A stretch of DNA of 64,000 bases from Clytia hemisphaerica (Eukaryota; Cnidaria; Hydrozoa; Leptothecata; Clytiidae), in the NCBI GenBank assembly GCA_902728285.1, contig CACVBU010000026.1:310001-374000 (forward strand), read 5' to 3'. Positions 47,265-59,457 of this stretch are shown one piece after another. The notes below the pieces were generated by a model that was given only the letters and a program-made list of their open reading frames with translations, was not told the origin of the DNA and did no database searches. Each line of letters opens with the position of its first letter. Position 1 is the stretch's first letter. The position numbers and the translations under genes are program-made.

Positions 47265-47905
47265 TTTGTACCATGATCAAGATAGATGAAGTTGGCGGAG
47301 GTTTTGTTGGAACAAAAAACATTCATGCTCCTATTATTCGTGATTTAATGTTTTTTATATGACCCCAGTTAAGGAAAAGTTGTTTAAAATTTGCGACTAC
47401 GGTTCAAAACTGGAATTTCTCCGTAGAATTACGTCATGACTATCATGTATTTAATACATGATAGTCATGAAGACTAAGATGGTCTTTAATGTCCATCACT
47501 AGCGTAGCCTGGAATACAATGTATGTTACCCTTTTTTCCTTTCTTCGTCAACTATATTTTTAGGATTGTACATAAAAAAACTTAATTCTTTTGATATACA
47601 TAATTTTATTTATTGCAAATAATGATTTTTAATTTATTTGTACGTATATTTTATGCACTTTTCTGTACACTTTTTGTAGCATATGATTTTTACACCATTG
47701 GGGATATAATGATATATATTTTGGGGTGTTTTGTTAACGTGTTTGTAATTATTACTGTACTACTACCTTAAAGGAAAAAATGTTGCTTTTTTTACCATAC
47801 GCAAATTTAAACTATTGTATTCATTTCCCATCATACGTGAGCTATATTTTTTCTGGCCATATTTAATTTTTCGAGCCATCCACCAAATTCCAGTCGAATT
47901 AAATA

Positions 47906-47932
47906 AGGGTTAGAGTTAGGGTTAGGGTTAGA
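47906..47932 (+). repeat. Short TTAGGG-type interstitial repeat
   Basis: AGGGTTAGAGTTAGGGTTAG GGTTAG: about four telomere-type hexamers, one with a G-to-A change. Confidence 0.8.
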
Positions 47933-48374
47933 TTAAATTCCCACTGAAAAAACTTTTTTGACCATTCGCCAAATTAAATTCCTGCCAAATTTTTTTCTTT
48001 TAATTAAGGTATTGACAAAAAGGGTTTAGTTATTTTTTCCCAATTAAAGTTTTGGCTTGATTAGGGTATAAAGATGGAGTAATCAGGGCCCACGACAGGA
48101 AATTGTAAGTTGGGGGGGGGGGTGAAGGAGGCGCAACCAAAAATTGTTAATTTGGGGGCTATGGCCACTCTAATTGTTTGGTGGTTATTCAAAAAGTTTC
48201 TTTTAGCAAGGCTGTGGTCAGATTTTGTCCCGGAGATTCCTTTTGGGTATTGGAACGACCCCAGAAAGATAAGAATTTTTATATGTTGTGGCGACAAGAA
48301 AAAAACTGACCCAACCCTTCAAATAGTTTTTTCAGAGTACCACGTTTAACAGACCACTCTCAGTCCGATAGAAT

Positions 48375-48773
48375 TACCTTATTGATATTGGTATATATTT
48401 TCGCGTGTTACAAATTTTCGCGAATCGCGAAATTTTTTCGAAAAAACTTGTTTCGCGTGTATTAAATTTTGCGATTGCCGACTTCTGGAAAATTTTCGCG
48501 TGTATTAAATTTCGCGATTCACTACACTAGGTATTTTCAGAAAGTGGGAATATAAAGCAAGAAAATGACTGATTTTGCTTGAAACACAACGTTTTTGATG
48601 TAAAATTAGTAACAAAATACTAAGAAGAAATTTTTCGCGCGTATTTAATTTCGCAATTTTGTAATTTTGAAAAATTTTAACAGTATTAAATTTCGCGAAA
48701 ATTGACCAAAAAACTCGCGAAATTAAGTACCCGCGAAAATTTGTAACACGCGAAAATATATACCAATAAGGTA
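48375..48773. mobile_element. TIR element, TACCTTATTGGTATATATTTTCGCG type
   Basis: GGTATATATTTTCGCGTGTT ACAAATTTTCGCG is repeated in reverse complement at the right end (CGCGAAAATTTGTAACACGC GAAAATATATACC), framed by TACCTTATTG and CAATAAGGTA. The left end has a small extra ATATTGG. Confidence 0.85.
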
Positions 48774-50191
48774 TAGGTTTTCTTTTACCTTGAAATGAAT
48801 CACATGTGGCTGATACTTGTAGAGGTTTTTTTGGGCCAAAGAACAAAAGCCACCAGAAAACCCACACTCGACTAAAAATTTTTTTGACCCTTTTAATAAC
48901 AAAGATTTTCTAGAGTTACATCAATTTCGACCTTTAATCGCACGATAAGTTATTTTTTCTTATTTGGCGCTCCTTCAATGAGAGCAATTAATCGTTAATT
49001 GCATCCTGTATTTAATTGCATTCGAGATTCATTTTGAGAGAAAGAAAATCTATAAACAACAATAAAAGAATAACATAGAGAGAAGAGAAAAATATGACTT
49101 TTAGTGGAATTTACTTTTCCTAACGGGGAAAAAGTAGTGCGATTAGCTCGTAATCACATGATAACTCGTACAATTCGAAAATTGCACGAGTGATTTTTTT
49201 GTTATTAATTTTCCGAGTCCGAAAGGACGAGGAAAATTCGAAACAAAACAATCACGAGAAATTTTACCTCTAAATACATTAAAATATGGCAACGGTTGAC
49301 TGAATCAGGCTAATTATTGCAAAATTAGGGACTATGCTTTTGATACTGAAAATATTCTCTAAAATTGATAAACGGGAGGTCCTAATAAGGTTGGGGCGGG
49401 GGGTCGAAAACATAACAAGTGAATGGAGCGGGGTCAAGGAACACGAAAACAAGATAAACATTTAGCACAGACCATTCGTTCATTTTATTTTCCCATCATT
49501 CAAGAGATTTAAAGTAGAAATACAGCTTATTTTACTTACATCATTCAATCATGAAGAACTAAAAAAAGTTTTTTTAAATTACCGACAAGAGAGAGAAAAA
49601 TAAAATAACAAGTTTTAGAATTTTATCCTTAAAGTATAATCGAAAAGGTCAAATGAGTGAAAAGAAGCCGTGGCGCTTGTGGACATGACAGGCATCTATG
49701 TTTCATCATATCACAGACTATTGAAGTCTTTCTGAAGCAAAGTGTCAAGAAAAATTATAATTTTTTAAGTCAAATTCCATAAAACCACTCAGAAAATCGG
49801 ATTGAAAAAAAAATTTCAGTTGGTATCATTCAGCCTCTCCTGAACTTCGAGTGATTTGGAAAGCTAGCACAATAATAATGCTGATCTAAGCATTACGTAT
49901 CACACCCACACTAAATGTCCTGCATTTTAAATATTTTCACACGAGTAAAGCTTTTATATCAAGTTCTGTCTGGTCTGGCTTTTACACACCCCACATACAC
50001 ACTGGGCTGACGTTAAAATAAAATATTCTTTTTATATGGGCCATTATTATATACATAAAGTTGTAAAAATGTTTAAAGCCCTATTTCCATTACGCAACAC
50101 CTTGTCCCTAAAAGGGCCAAAGTTGGTCGAACATTTACAGAAAAAGGCTGCTGAGATCTTGAGTCCTTAGAAATTGAATCCTTTTCATAAA

Positions 50192-50356
50192 GGGGTCATC
50201 CGCATAGTACGTACGCAAAATATTTTCAAATATTGGATACCCCTCCCCCTTGTACGCAGAGAGCAATAGAAATGACGTCATTTAAACAATAGACGTACGC
50301 TTTTGCTTAGTCCCCCTCTCCCCCTTCACTGCGGACGTACTATGTGGATGGCCCCC
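50192..50356. mobile_element. Foldback element, GGGGTCATCCGCATAGTACG type
   Basis: GGGGTCATCCGCATAGTACG TACGC pairs with CGGACGTACTATGTGGATGG CCCC; CCCCTCCCCCTTGTACGC and GCTTAGTCCCCCTCTCCCC lie inside. Confidence 0.8.
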
Positions 50357-51223
50357 GACGTAATAGAAATAAGGCCTTACTTCTAAAAAAACAGAGACAA
50401 CATCTTTTTGCCGATATAATTCACACGACGAATCGCTTCTATGAATTTGTTTTGTTTTTTGTTTTAAGTTTTTCAGTCTCAAAGCAAAATCAAGACAATT
50501 TCGTTAAAAATGTTACTTCAGTCGTGCTGCAATTTCAAATTTAAATCATAGCTAAAATCAATGTGTTAAAATACTTTCTAGATTCCAGAATTAAAGAATC
50601 ATTCTACAAGAAAGGCAGTCTGTGGCCTATGTATTCGTTTGTTAAAAAGGTTAGGTCTTGAACCAAAGATGTTATCTCCCTAATAAGAAAACAAATCGGA
50701 AATTGGGTTATGTTATTATCGAATAGATAGTAAGAAAACCAAATTGAAACACAATATCAAAGGAAAAGGAGCCAGGGTCCAAGAAAAGGCAAACAAATAA
50801 AACAAAAGAAAATTTTTTGGGTTTGGACAAAGAAATACTCTACCAAACACACTAAGGGGAACACAACTACGGACTGGGAAAAAGAACACAAAGAGCGAAA
50901 GAAAAACAAGCACTGCTTTTCCTGGGAAGGGAATTTTTAACTTTTGAAGAAACCAAAGGATATTGTGTTTCATTTTTCATCCTAATTCTTTCCTGAATTT
51001 CTGATCTCAATAGCCTAGATATGTATCTAATTTATGAATAACTGAAGAATTGGCGCTTCATTCACACAAGTTGGAGACCCCGCTCACGTCGAAGTGGAAT
51101 TGGCGACGAAACAGCGCCTCGTTGTTAGCCATTTCTGACGAAAACGCACCTGGTCACATCACTTCTGAACAAAATAGCGCACCATCAGTATGACTTCCGG
51201 ATGGCTTGGCGCGTCATCGAGCT

Positions 51224-51340
51224 CTATTTACTCAAGCCGAAGAGAAGCATTCCAGCGGCGGCAACTCCGAAGCCGACAGTGACGTAACTAGACCATGATG
51301 CATTGTTCAGGTCATCTTTGGAGCGTAATGATAATTTCTC
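51224..51340 (-). CDS. BCL2-family gene, last exon (tail anchor)
   Basis: Acceptor TTTTATTCACAG then 38 codons and TAG at 51224-51226. The exon is too short to stand out as an open frame. It encodes EKLSLRSKDDLNNASW followed by SSYVTVGFGVAAAGMLLFGL and SK. Frame and phase fit the donor after GGW, and the hydrophobic segment is what a BCL2 protein needs at this place. The sequence is clearly richer in GC than its flanks. Confidence 0.85.
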   Translation of the reverse strand, partial: EKLSLRSKDDLNNASWSSYVTVGFGVAAAGMLLFGLSK

Positions 51341-54300
51341 CTGTGAATAAAACAGAGAAAGATTGAATATCTTTGAATGAGAGATTTATATTACAAACAA
51401 ATATTACACAACTCCTTATCTCTAATATGCTCCTACCATATCGCGATATGTCCAAAGGAAATTAGCATTTTTAAAGTATGAATATCCACGCTCGTCCGCG
51501 GGGATGAAACCTGATTTCCGGGGATAATTTCCAGGAGGTTAATCATTAAAAATGTGATATCCTCCAAGTCGGAAATAAAGAATCTTGGTAGAAAGCAAAC
51601 GCGAAAATTCATGTTTAAGCGGACTTCACAAACAGTTGATTTACACATTCACGCTTTCACCGGGGTTTATGCATATTATACACGCAAACTCCTCATTGTT
51701 TAAAAATGAAAACAAAACTAAACACAACCTTTATTAGGTGTCTGGAAATATTTCGCTAGAGAGGGTTATTAGAGTGGAAAATTTTTGATTTTTGAATGAG
51801 AACTCTAGCACGTTCTTTGAAGGCAAATAACAAGACACTATCCAAAGAAGCAAAGCTAAATTTACGAAACTTCGGCAAGAATCAAAGCAGAAGGTCCACG
51901 TATGTAGATGATAAAAAGCAAGCATTAAAAACCAAACAGATATTTGACGTAATTGGTCGGGAAGCGATGAAGAGAAACTTCTATGGAGAATTCTGAAGAG
52001 CTTTTTGAGTACATTCAAATAGTCGTCAATCGAAAGATTTTGAAGTTATTTGTTTTAAGGGGGAGCGTGTAGAGGATTGTGAGCAAAGCTGTGAAAATAT
52101 AAAAGCAAAGCTGTAAAAACCTTTCTTAAATTCAAGGAATTCATACATGAATTTAAACTACATACACCTACTAGACAAGCTAAAGCCTTTAGGTGAGTAA
52201 GTAAGATAAGTGGACCATTTATACCATAAAAATAGAGCACATCTCGTTTGGCTAAGTTATTGCCTTTTTCGGAGCAGGCTTTAATGCTGTAAAAGGTTCT
52301 GGGTAATTCATTTACGAAAATTCATGATATGCACGTATTGACTGATTTTACGTCACTTACAACCAATCAGCTTTTGGGTCCGTGATGTTATGTCAGAAGA
52401 CATTGCAATGGAGCATATCGTGAATAGCTGGTAGCATGACAGGAACAGAACTTTCGAGAACAGTTTTAGAGCAATAAACATAAGCGATCGTGGAAATAAG
52501 TCAAGTAGAAACCAGGTACTTGATAATAAAAAATAAAAAAGCTTTTTAAATGGATGGGTGAAAGTAAAGAAGCTATCAACGACATGCAATCTAATTGAAA
52601 TCGTTCAAAAAATGATCTTTTAATAGCTTCCTAGAGATCGTACATAGGACATTTTTAAGTAAAAACGAAAATTGATACCACTTGATTAAGAAACTTCTAT
52701 ATAAGAACATAACGAGTCCTTTAGCTCTTTGGTAAAAGAATTGCGTTTTTATGTAAGCTTTTGAAATCAAACTAGAACAACAATTTTAGAATGTTTCCAT
52801 CGAAAGTTATAGACTACTTAGTCCTCAGAAGACTGTGATACGTCTTAGCACTCAGTGATCCTATAAACCTTATAAAGCTTGAAATTCTTACACAAGAGTG
52901 GAATGACCACATAAAAATAAGTGAATTTCCTTCATAAACATATTAAGAGATGATCGAACGTTCAGAAATCATCAAGAACTCGAGAGCGTCATTTCCTGTA
53001 ACAACCAAAGGAAACCACAGATACAGATAGACTAGTACCTTATACAGACAATTTTTGGCGTCACCTTCGGGAGGCCTTGGGAGGGCGCCCTGTCAGTAGA
53101 CTATCAATAACAAATGACTCGACCAAACTCGAGGTTTTGGAGGATATCTTACTAACAATGATTACTACTCGAGGGTAAACCGGTATATTATAAGTATGAA
53201 GACATACTTGACAAAAGGAGTGTTAGATCTTCGACCATTTATTAAGAATTGTAAGAAATGACATTATACCGTAGTATTGTAGAAAACTTTAAAAAAGGAT
53301 CAATTTCAAAGAATATCTATTTCGAGGTGAATAATTTAAATAGAAAGCCGACAATAAATGATGATAGCAAAGGGGTGCCCCTAAATACAGATCGAGTTTA
53401 TAAAATTGACCGAAAATCACTTTAAAGCAGTCATACAGGTGGGCTTGTGAAAGAAAAAAACTTATTATTGGTCAAAACATGAGATAATATCGCATGTTGT
53501 TCAATTAACGAAAGACTGGAATGTTAATGGTTCCTTTTAATGACTTTTTAACAACATCTCGACTTTGACTGTGTTTTTAAGTGACAGGAATTGACAGTGT
53601 TAAAAGGTGTACTTATTGGTTAGAAAAAACGCCTCCTTTAAAACTATACTTTAAGACCATAATAACAACATTAATTTGTAAAGCGTTGAAAGCCTTGTAA
53701 AGCGTTGAAAGCCATGAAAACGGACACTAAATGCCAAAAGATGAGTGAGAATGAGTGAGTAAACCCTTTTCTTCATATAAGAACAATTTCATAAGAACAA
53801 TGAGGCTTAGAATCACCCAAAAATAAGAACACTTTAAAAACAATGCTGAGTCTAGAATTACTCAATTTCAAGCAATTTAGGGGTCAAAATTGTAAAAATT
53901 GAGTATAAAGCCTAAAATACCTAAATTTCACCCTTTAAATAAGAACAAGATAAGAACAATTTGATACCCAAAGTGCCAGAGAAATAGAACAGCCGAGCCT
54001 CAGAAAATTTGACTGGTTCTTATAAAGAAAAAGTACATACTAAATCGATTTCTTGAGCTTATCAGTTTACAAAATATATTTTTTCTAGCCCTCAATCAAG
54101 TATACGAAAATTGAAAAGGTCAAAAAGAGGAGTGTCAAAACTAAGCTTTTTATAATTATGGACGAAAATAAGTGATTCGTGGACAGTTCGAAGAAGGAAC
54201 TGAGAAAAATTTCTCGGTCTAAGCTTTTTAGAAGGGAGGAAATAGATTGGACAAAAGGAAATCAAAAATTGAGCAAAAGTAGAAAGATTTAAAAAATGTT

Positions 54301-56752
54301 TTGACAAAACGATCTAAATTGACATCTCTTAACCTCGAAGAAAAAACAATGTCTTGTTTTGACTTTGATTCAGATTTTGAGCGTTCAATCATCAGAAATA
54401 TTTGAGTTGGATAATTTCAATCACATAGAAGACCATAAGGAGCACATTAAACAATTATTCGATCAGACTATTTTTCCTCGGTCCTGGAGTACGTTAGTGA
54501 AAAAAGCAAAACCTTAGGAGACATACAGCTGTTGAATTTAAAGAGATATACCACACTATAAGAAGCTGCTGTGGTGAATAAAATATTGATAAAGCATGTC
54601 GATTTTGATTATGAATGAATGAATAAACAGATGCATGTCTGCCCACGAACTGAAATAGATCTTCAAAGAATCCATTAATATTTTTTCACTTTTGCTTTGC
54701 CAAATATGACTTTTATTCAAAAGATTCTTACCAAAAACTTCACAGACAAAATAGTCCTTCATTATGTATGAATGAGGCTCAAACTTAGAATAAAATTTTT
54801 TGATAAACCTGATTATTTCAGAAAAGCCATCCCTCTATTTTGTAGAGTCGCATTGTATCATACTGCCATACATAAAAAAAGTGAGATAACACACAATGAT
54901 CTATCTATTTTAAGAATGTTTTAGATGGTTTTGATGATAAAATTTGGAGCCAAATATATCTTCTCAGTTTTCATTAGACACTTATTTGAGCAAAAATAGG
55001 CTAAATATGTCATTCCCAAAATACCGCTTAAACAATTAGTGTACAAGTTGTTTTTTTCGCATTTAGAGTTGAGATAAAAGAATATAAAATTTTGAAGACT
55101 TCCTTTCATCAATCTGGTGTTACATAAGGAAAAATAACTTCGTTATTAGCAATGAGAAATACTTGACTCTCAAATTCAAAAATTTATCATTAGAAAATAT
55201 TATGGAAACTCATTCAGATGTAATATGATTTCAATAATAAGGAAGAATAAAGGGTATCGAAATTGATAGAAATCAAATATTGATATAGAGTCCCTCACTT
55301 TGATAAAGTTTCGATTTACAAAAGAAGCCTACGTATGTGAAAAAGAAAATCATGTCATGATGAGAAAAAGAGAAGAGAAAGCAATGCCACGTTCATTAAA
55401 ATACCACTTTCACTTTCGGACAGAAACAAATCATCATTTTCTCATATACAAATTGGAAATCATTGTGTAGGGAGTATGAATGATGAATGAATAACTAACA
55501 GTAGCTGGATGATAAATCCATGATGGTGGTCTATGAAACATTCAAAATGTGAAAAAGATTGAATGAAAAAGAATAAATGAATGATGAAGTGTGAACGATT
55601 GTTTTGAATTACATGATGATTTACAAAAACAAAATCTAAAATTTCTTTAAAACAAAAATTTCTCCCAGAATCATTTACACACATCTAGTTTTTTCTCTAA
55701 TTCTCAAAACATGATTCAGACAGGTTATAATTTTTCCTTTCGTGAAGAAAAAAAATAAGCCTAAGATAGACGTATCAATTCTTGAAAAGTTGATAATTGC
55801 TCAAAATTAGAAATAAAAAATAGACCACTGCAATGAAAAAAAACATCAGTCCTAAATCAACATATTGACAAAACTGTGAACACATTGGAACTGTTGACAA
55901 GAAAGATTTCTGAAATTTCATGCAATTCAAATTCAATTTTTTTCTTCCATTTCAATAATATACGGGTCCCTCTGACCATAAAACCCTGTTGAGCTCCATA
56001 TAAGTGGTTCAAAGTGCATGTGTGAAGCAATTAACAGGTAAGCCTGTTAGTGCAGACACTGATAGATTCTTGTTGAGACCATAACAAAGGAAAGAAAATA
56101 ATATATAACCACTAAAATCACACAGTTACCATGAATAATTTTAGAAAAAAGTTTAAAAATAAAAAGTCCCTTACCCATCCTCCTTGCTCTTGAATCCATT
56201 CTGGGAGACCTTCAGTTGTTTCCAATACTTCTTGAACCCATCCTGGTATACTTTTTACAATATCTAGCTGTCCTTTATTTACAAAATGCACTGCAAAAGC
56301 ACCTCCAACTGTAAAAATTGATATTACTCGTCCCCAATTAACGTCTGAACTTACAACTCGTCTACATAGTGAAATAAAAATCTCTTTAGCATTTTCATTT
56401 TTCAGTTTCATGTGAGTAGGGATCTGTTCGAAAAATGCTTCAAATTTTTTCTCCATTCCATATGAAAAAGTTGCTACTCGTAAGTAAAGTTCTGGTGGTT
56501 GTGCTGGGGGCACCACAAAACTTTTTGGGAGTCCTTGAAGTAATTCATGTTTACAACTACACCGTAAATGATATGGGATGTAATATTTAGCAATGTTGTA
56601 TCCATTATTTATGATCGATAATAATTTTGTATCAATTTCATGTTCAATTTGAATTTCAATTGGAGGTTCAATTTTATCTTTTTGATTACAAAGTTGTTTA
56701 GCATTAGTGTTCCTAATTGTTATAGGTGACATATTGGGAGCCATCAGAGTCC
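51224..56752 (-). CDS. BCL2-family apoptosis regulator, two coding exons
   Basis: The joined product has 228 residues, the usual size of multi-domain BCL2 proteins. Residues 136-139 are NWGR of BH1 (DVNWGRVISIFTVGG), 181-190 are the BH2 core (PEWIQEQGGW), and 207-226 form a tail anchor (VTVGFGVAAAGMLLFGL) for the outer mitochondrial or ER membrane. A degenerate BH3 may be KLLSIINNGYN (40-50), where the usual Gly-Asp is Asn-Asn. The intron splits the gene right after the BH2 Trp codon, the place of the old intron in animal BCL2 genes. The family controls outer-membrane permeability in apoptosis. Whether this member is pro- or anti-apoptotic cannot be told from the sequence; BH2 is slightly BAK-like. 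Confidence 0.85.
52320..52425. mobile_element. Foldback element, ATGATATGCAC type, copy 2
   Basis: TTCATGATATGCACGTATTG at the left; GACATTGCAATGGAGCATAT CGTGAAT at the right; shares TTTTACGTCACTTACAACCA ATCAGC-like sequence with 43314-43456. Confidence 0.75.
53770..54030. mobile_element. TIR element, ATAAGAAC group, subfamily C, decayed copy
   Basis: ATAAGAACAATGAGGCTTAG AATC, AATTTGATACCCAAAGTGCC and AACAGCCGAGCCTCAGAAAA TTTGACTGGTTCTTATAAAG follow 33226-33471. Confidence 0.65.
56175..56752 (-). CDS. BCL2-family gene, main coding exon
   Basis: Acceptor TTTTATTTTAAG, eight bases of 5' UTR (GGACTCTG), ATG at 56744-56742, then 190 codons to donor TGG|GTAAGG at 56175. An untranslated first exon must lie to the right; candidates near 57100-57350 are not certain. 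Read without splicing, the frame runs 18 codons into the intron and gives an unnatural end. Contains BH1 and most of BH2. Confidence 0.88.
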
Positions 56753-57228
56753 CTTAAAATAAAATCCAATAATATATACTGTACCAAAATAAATCACTGA
56801 TCTTTTGAAATCTTGTCTCCTGCAACAATTTTACAATTTTTTTGTTTTTGATTGTTTAGAATTTGTGTTTGAGCATGTGTCCTTGTAAGAACTTCCAACA
56901 ACCTCTGGTGGTGCCTGAATATAGAAAAAATAGACTAATTCAATGACTGGGTACGGAAAACCTGTTATGTACACCCCATATGCAGTTGCAAGGATTGACA
57001 TATTGGAGGAATAAATTTTGAAAAGCTCCAGTAGTATGGTCTGTTTAAAATTTTCAAAGACTATAATCACAAAACCCATGCTTTTCAATAAGTTGTGGAA
57101 GATTTTGCGCGCGATGTGCGTTAAAAAAGTTATTATGTTCGTGTTTTGTCGCTCTCTTGCTTTTTCTCTTCCTGGAAAAGCCTGAAAACCAATTTTCAAA
57201 ACTGCAAAACACAGACACAAAATAGTAA

Positions 57229-57665
57229 CGTGAAGTCGGGTAACTTGCATCAGTGGAGGGAAACTTGCGTAGCCATCAAATGACTGACCAATCAAAGCAT
57301 CAAAATTTCAAAACAAATGAACTGCGCAGCTCCGCTCTCAGCTCTACTCTATCATTTTGTTTTGATTAAACTTTATATTTTAATGACCAGCCAAGTCATT
57401 CATTTGAGGGGTACCGTAACTTAGTCTAATGTCGACATCCCTCCTCTAATTTCGACACCCTTTTTTTCAGCTTTAAAAAGGTTGAAACTGTTTTTCTTTG
57501 CTTAATAGTCAGAGAGGAATAATTCTTTTTCAATCAGTGATTCAAGCTTTCATATTATACCTGTCTCTAAAGAAGGGTGTCGGAATTTAACCGAGGGGAT
57601 GTCGATATTAGAACCACCTTACGGTATGGCATGTTAGCCTCCACTGATGCAAGTTACCCGATCTC
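57229..57665. mobile_element. TIR element, GTGA(A/G)(G/A)TCGGGTAACTTGCATCAGTGGAGG type
   Basis: GTCGGGTAACTTGCATCAGT GGAGG at the left and CCTCCACTGATGCAAGTTAC CCGATCTCACG at the right. Inside is a second, nested inverted pair (GTACCGTAACTTAGTCTAAT GTCGACATCCC / GGATGTCGATATTAGAACCA CCTTACGGTA, 57409-57627). It overlaps the start of a 154-residue minus-strand open frame, which is therefore doubtful. Confidence 0.75.
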
Positions 57666-57756
57666 ACGGTAGGATGTTATGGACGTCACCAGGACTAATA
57701 AATGGAATATAATACATTTACATCTATCAAGTTTTCTAATATTTAAAACCTGTTTT

Positions 57757-57970
57757 AGGACCCTGCCGACGCACCGGACTTAACAAACACCGGACACGCG
57801 AAAGTCCGGTGTAAAATGAGAATCTTTTTTACCACCGGACAATTTCTACACCGGACTTAAGGAAGTCGGACGTCCGGTGTCGGAGAAGGATATTTTTTCC
57901 CACCGGGCGAAAGGATACTTTTTGCCACCGGACAAATACACCGGACAGTCCGGTGCGTCGGCAGGGTCCT
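57757..57970. mobile_element. hAT-like non-autonomous element, 214 bp, perfect 8-bp duplication
   Basis: CCTGTTTT lies on both sides (57749-57756, 57971-57978). TIRs AGGACCCTGCCGACGCACCG GAC and its exact complement. The inside has CACCGGAC words in both directions. The intact duplication points to a fairly recent insertion. Confidence 0.92.
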
Positions 57971-59324
57971 CCTGTTTTCCACACACTTTCACCGAACTCT
58001 TTAATATATATCAATCATCAGAATTTACCATACCAGAGTACAATGATCATAATTTTTAACAGTTAGAGAATATATTACACCAATTATTTCCTGAATGGAA
58101 TGGAGACAAGGAAAAGAAAATCAACATCAAGTTTTATCGGTCATCCATCGGACATCGCGGTCTCGCTCAACACACTTAAAACTTTTACCACAAAAAACCG
58201 GTCATGTAACTTGTAAAAAAGAAAAGAAATAAAACATTACAAACCTGTGTCCTAAAGAAAGGAGGCACTCATCTTGCCAAAAACCGAAATTTCGGTAAAA
58301 AAGGTCAAGAAAAATGATAAAGGTATATATTTTTAAAAAAGTCTCAAAGATTTTTAGAGACACTCTTTCTTTTTGACCGATCGATATGGTGAAGTTCGAA
58401 AGCGAGTGTTTGTGTTTATTTGTTAGAATATACTGGTCACACTCACTCAATGAAATTCGAAGATTTTAGATTCCGATTTTAATAATTACGTTTGACCACG
58501 CACAATTGCTCATTCATTTCCTTCAGCTGTCGTCCCCGTGTGGGTTACTATGAAAAAATCAATTATGACGTCAGAAAGTGCTGGTTTCTTTCGTCTTCTT
58601 TCATCAAAAAATTACTATGCATTTGGATTGGGGTTTTTGTGCTGACGTTGTATTTTGAATTAATTTCCCCTATTTCGGGTAAAACTACCGGCAATCACCC
58701 GGTGTAATCTTAAAATCTACCATGCTTGAAAACAAATGAACCATGCTGAATGTGAGTAAACAGAAAGTTATAGTAATTGAGCATGATTCATTCTTTGATT
58801 CATTCGATTGTTTATCTTATTTGTTTTTCACCCCACACACCCCCTTTTTCTTAATCAGTTCATGGGAAAGGGGTGTGGTATCTGGGGAAGGAGGGTTCAG
58901 GGGGTACCCGATTCCGCAATTCCGCCAATTTACTCTAGACTTATAGGCTGCTGGCATCCACTAACGGATTCGTGCTCCTTATACTACCTGGGGTTTTGTA
59001 AAGGTCTGCGATTCAGACTAACTCTAGACCAGATAAAAAGTTGTGCAAGAAGGGTTGTGGGGAAACACCCCTTGAGAATAGGAACCCCCTAAAAAGCTTG
59101 ATATTTATTATCAAGCTAATGATAATATATATAATATAATAGGGTTTAGCCTGTAGCGGCAGCCCGGGTGCAGTCAGGCAAATTGACCGATGGGTTTGTG
59201 TGGCGGTTTGTAAGGTTACGGTTTTTAAGATAGCAGAAATCCACTCCCAAGGCAATATGAGGGTAGTTTGAGTAGTAGTTGACCTCTACTCAAAAACCGG
59301 AGGTAGTCATATAATGGTTTCATG

Positions 59325-59457
59325 TGACCCGTCTTGAAACACGGACCAAGGAATCTGGACGCCGTGCGCAACGAAAGTAAGTAAGGCGAGCTCGGCTCGT
59401 CGAGGTGAGCGATTCGGCGAATCTACGTCCGACCGGGACCCGTAAGATGGCGAACTC
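59325..59457 (+). rRNA. 28S rRNA-derived fragment
   Basis: TGACCCGTCTTGAAACACGG ACCAAGGAATCTGGACGC is the conserved 28S segment usually read as GACCCGTCTTGAAACACGGA CCAAGGAGTCT. It is followed by CGAGGTGAGCGATTCGG and GGGACCCGTAAGATGGCGAA CTC, matching the later GGGACCCGAAAGATGGTGAA C segment in the right order. About 130 bases remain, with substitutions, so it is a fragment and not a functional gene. Confidence 0.75.

Larger units (their letters stand above)
47265..51223. other. Intergenic stretch between coiled-coil and BCL2-family genes
   Basis: No exon recognised on either strand. Contents: three TTAGGG-like units at 47906-47932, a run of short prime repeats around 47880-48010 related to 60265-60441, two TIR elements (listed), poly-G at 48113-48122, and AT-rich sequence. 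Confidence 0.6.
51341..56174 (-). other. BCL2-family gene intron, 4.8 kb
   Basis: AT-rich sequence, especially 52600-56100, with simple ATGA-type runs around 55480-55600. It carries a foldback element copy (52320-52425) and an AAGAAC-type element (about 53770-54030). Short open frames such as plus-strand 51796-51996 have no recognisable domain. Confidence 0.7.

Noticed and set aside
47906-47932. Telomere or chromosome end
   Set aside because: Only about four TTAGGG-type units with genic sequence on both sides; a short interstitial repeat.
51796-51996. 66-residue plus-strand open frame in the BCL2-family intron
   Set aside because: Composition is plausible but it has no known motif, is antisense to nothing coding, and lies in AT-rich intron sequence.
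56831-57295. 154-residue minus-strand open frame just upstream of the BCL2-family ATG
   Set aside because: Its start comes from the arm of the TIR element at 57229-57665, it has no known motif, and its end has an acceptor-like CTATATTCAG but no fitting donor. It may hold an untranslated first exon, but I cannot define one.
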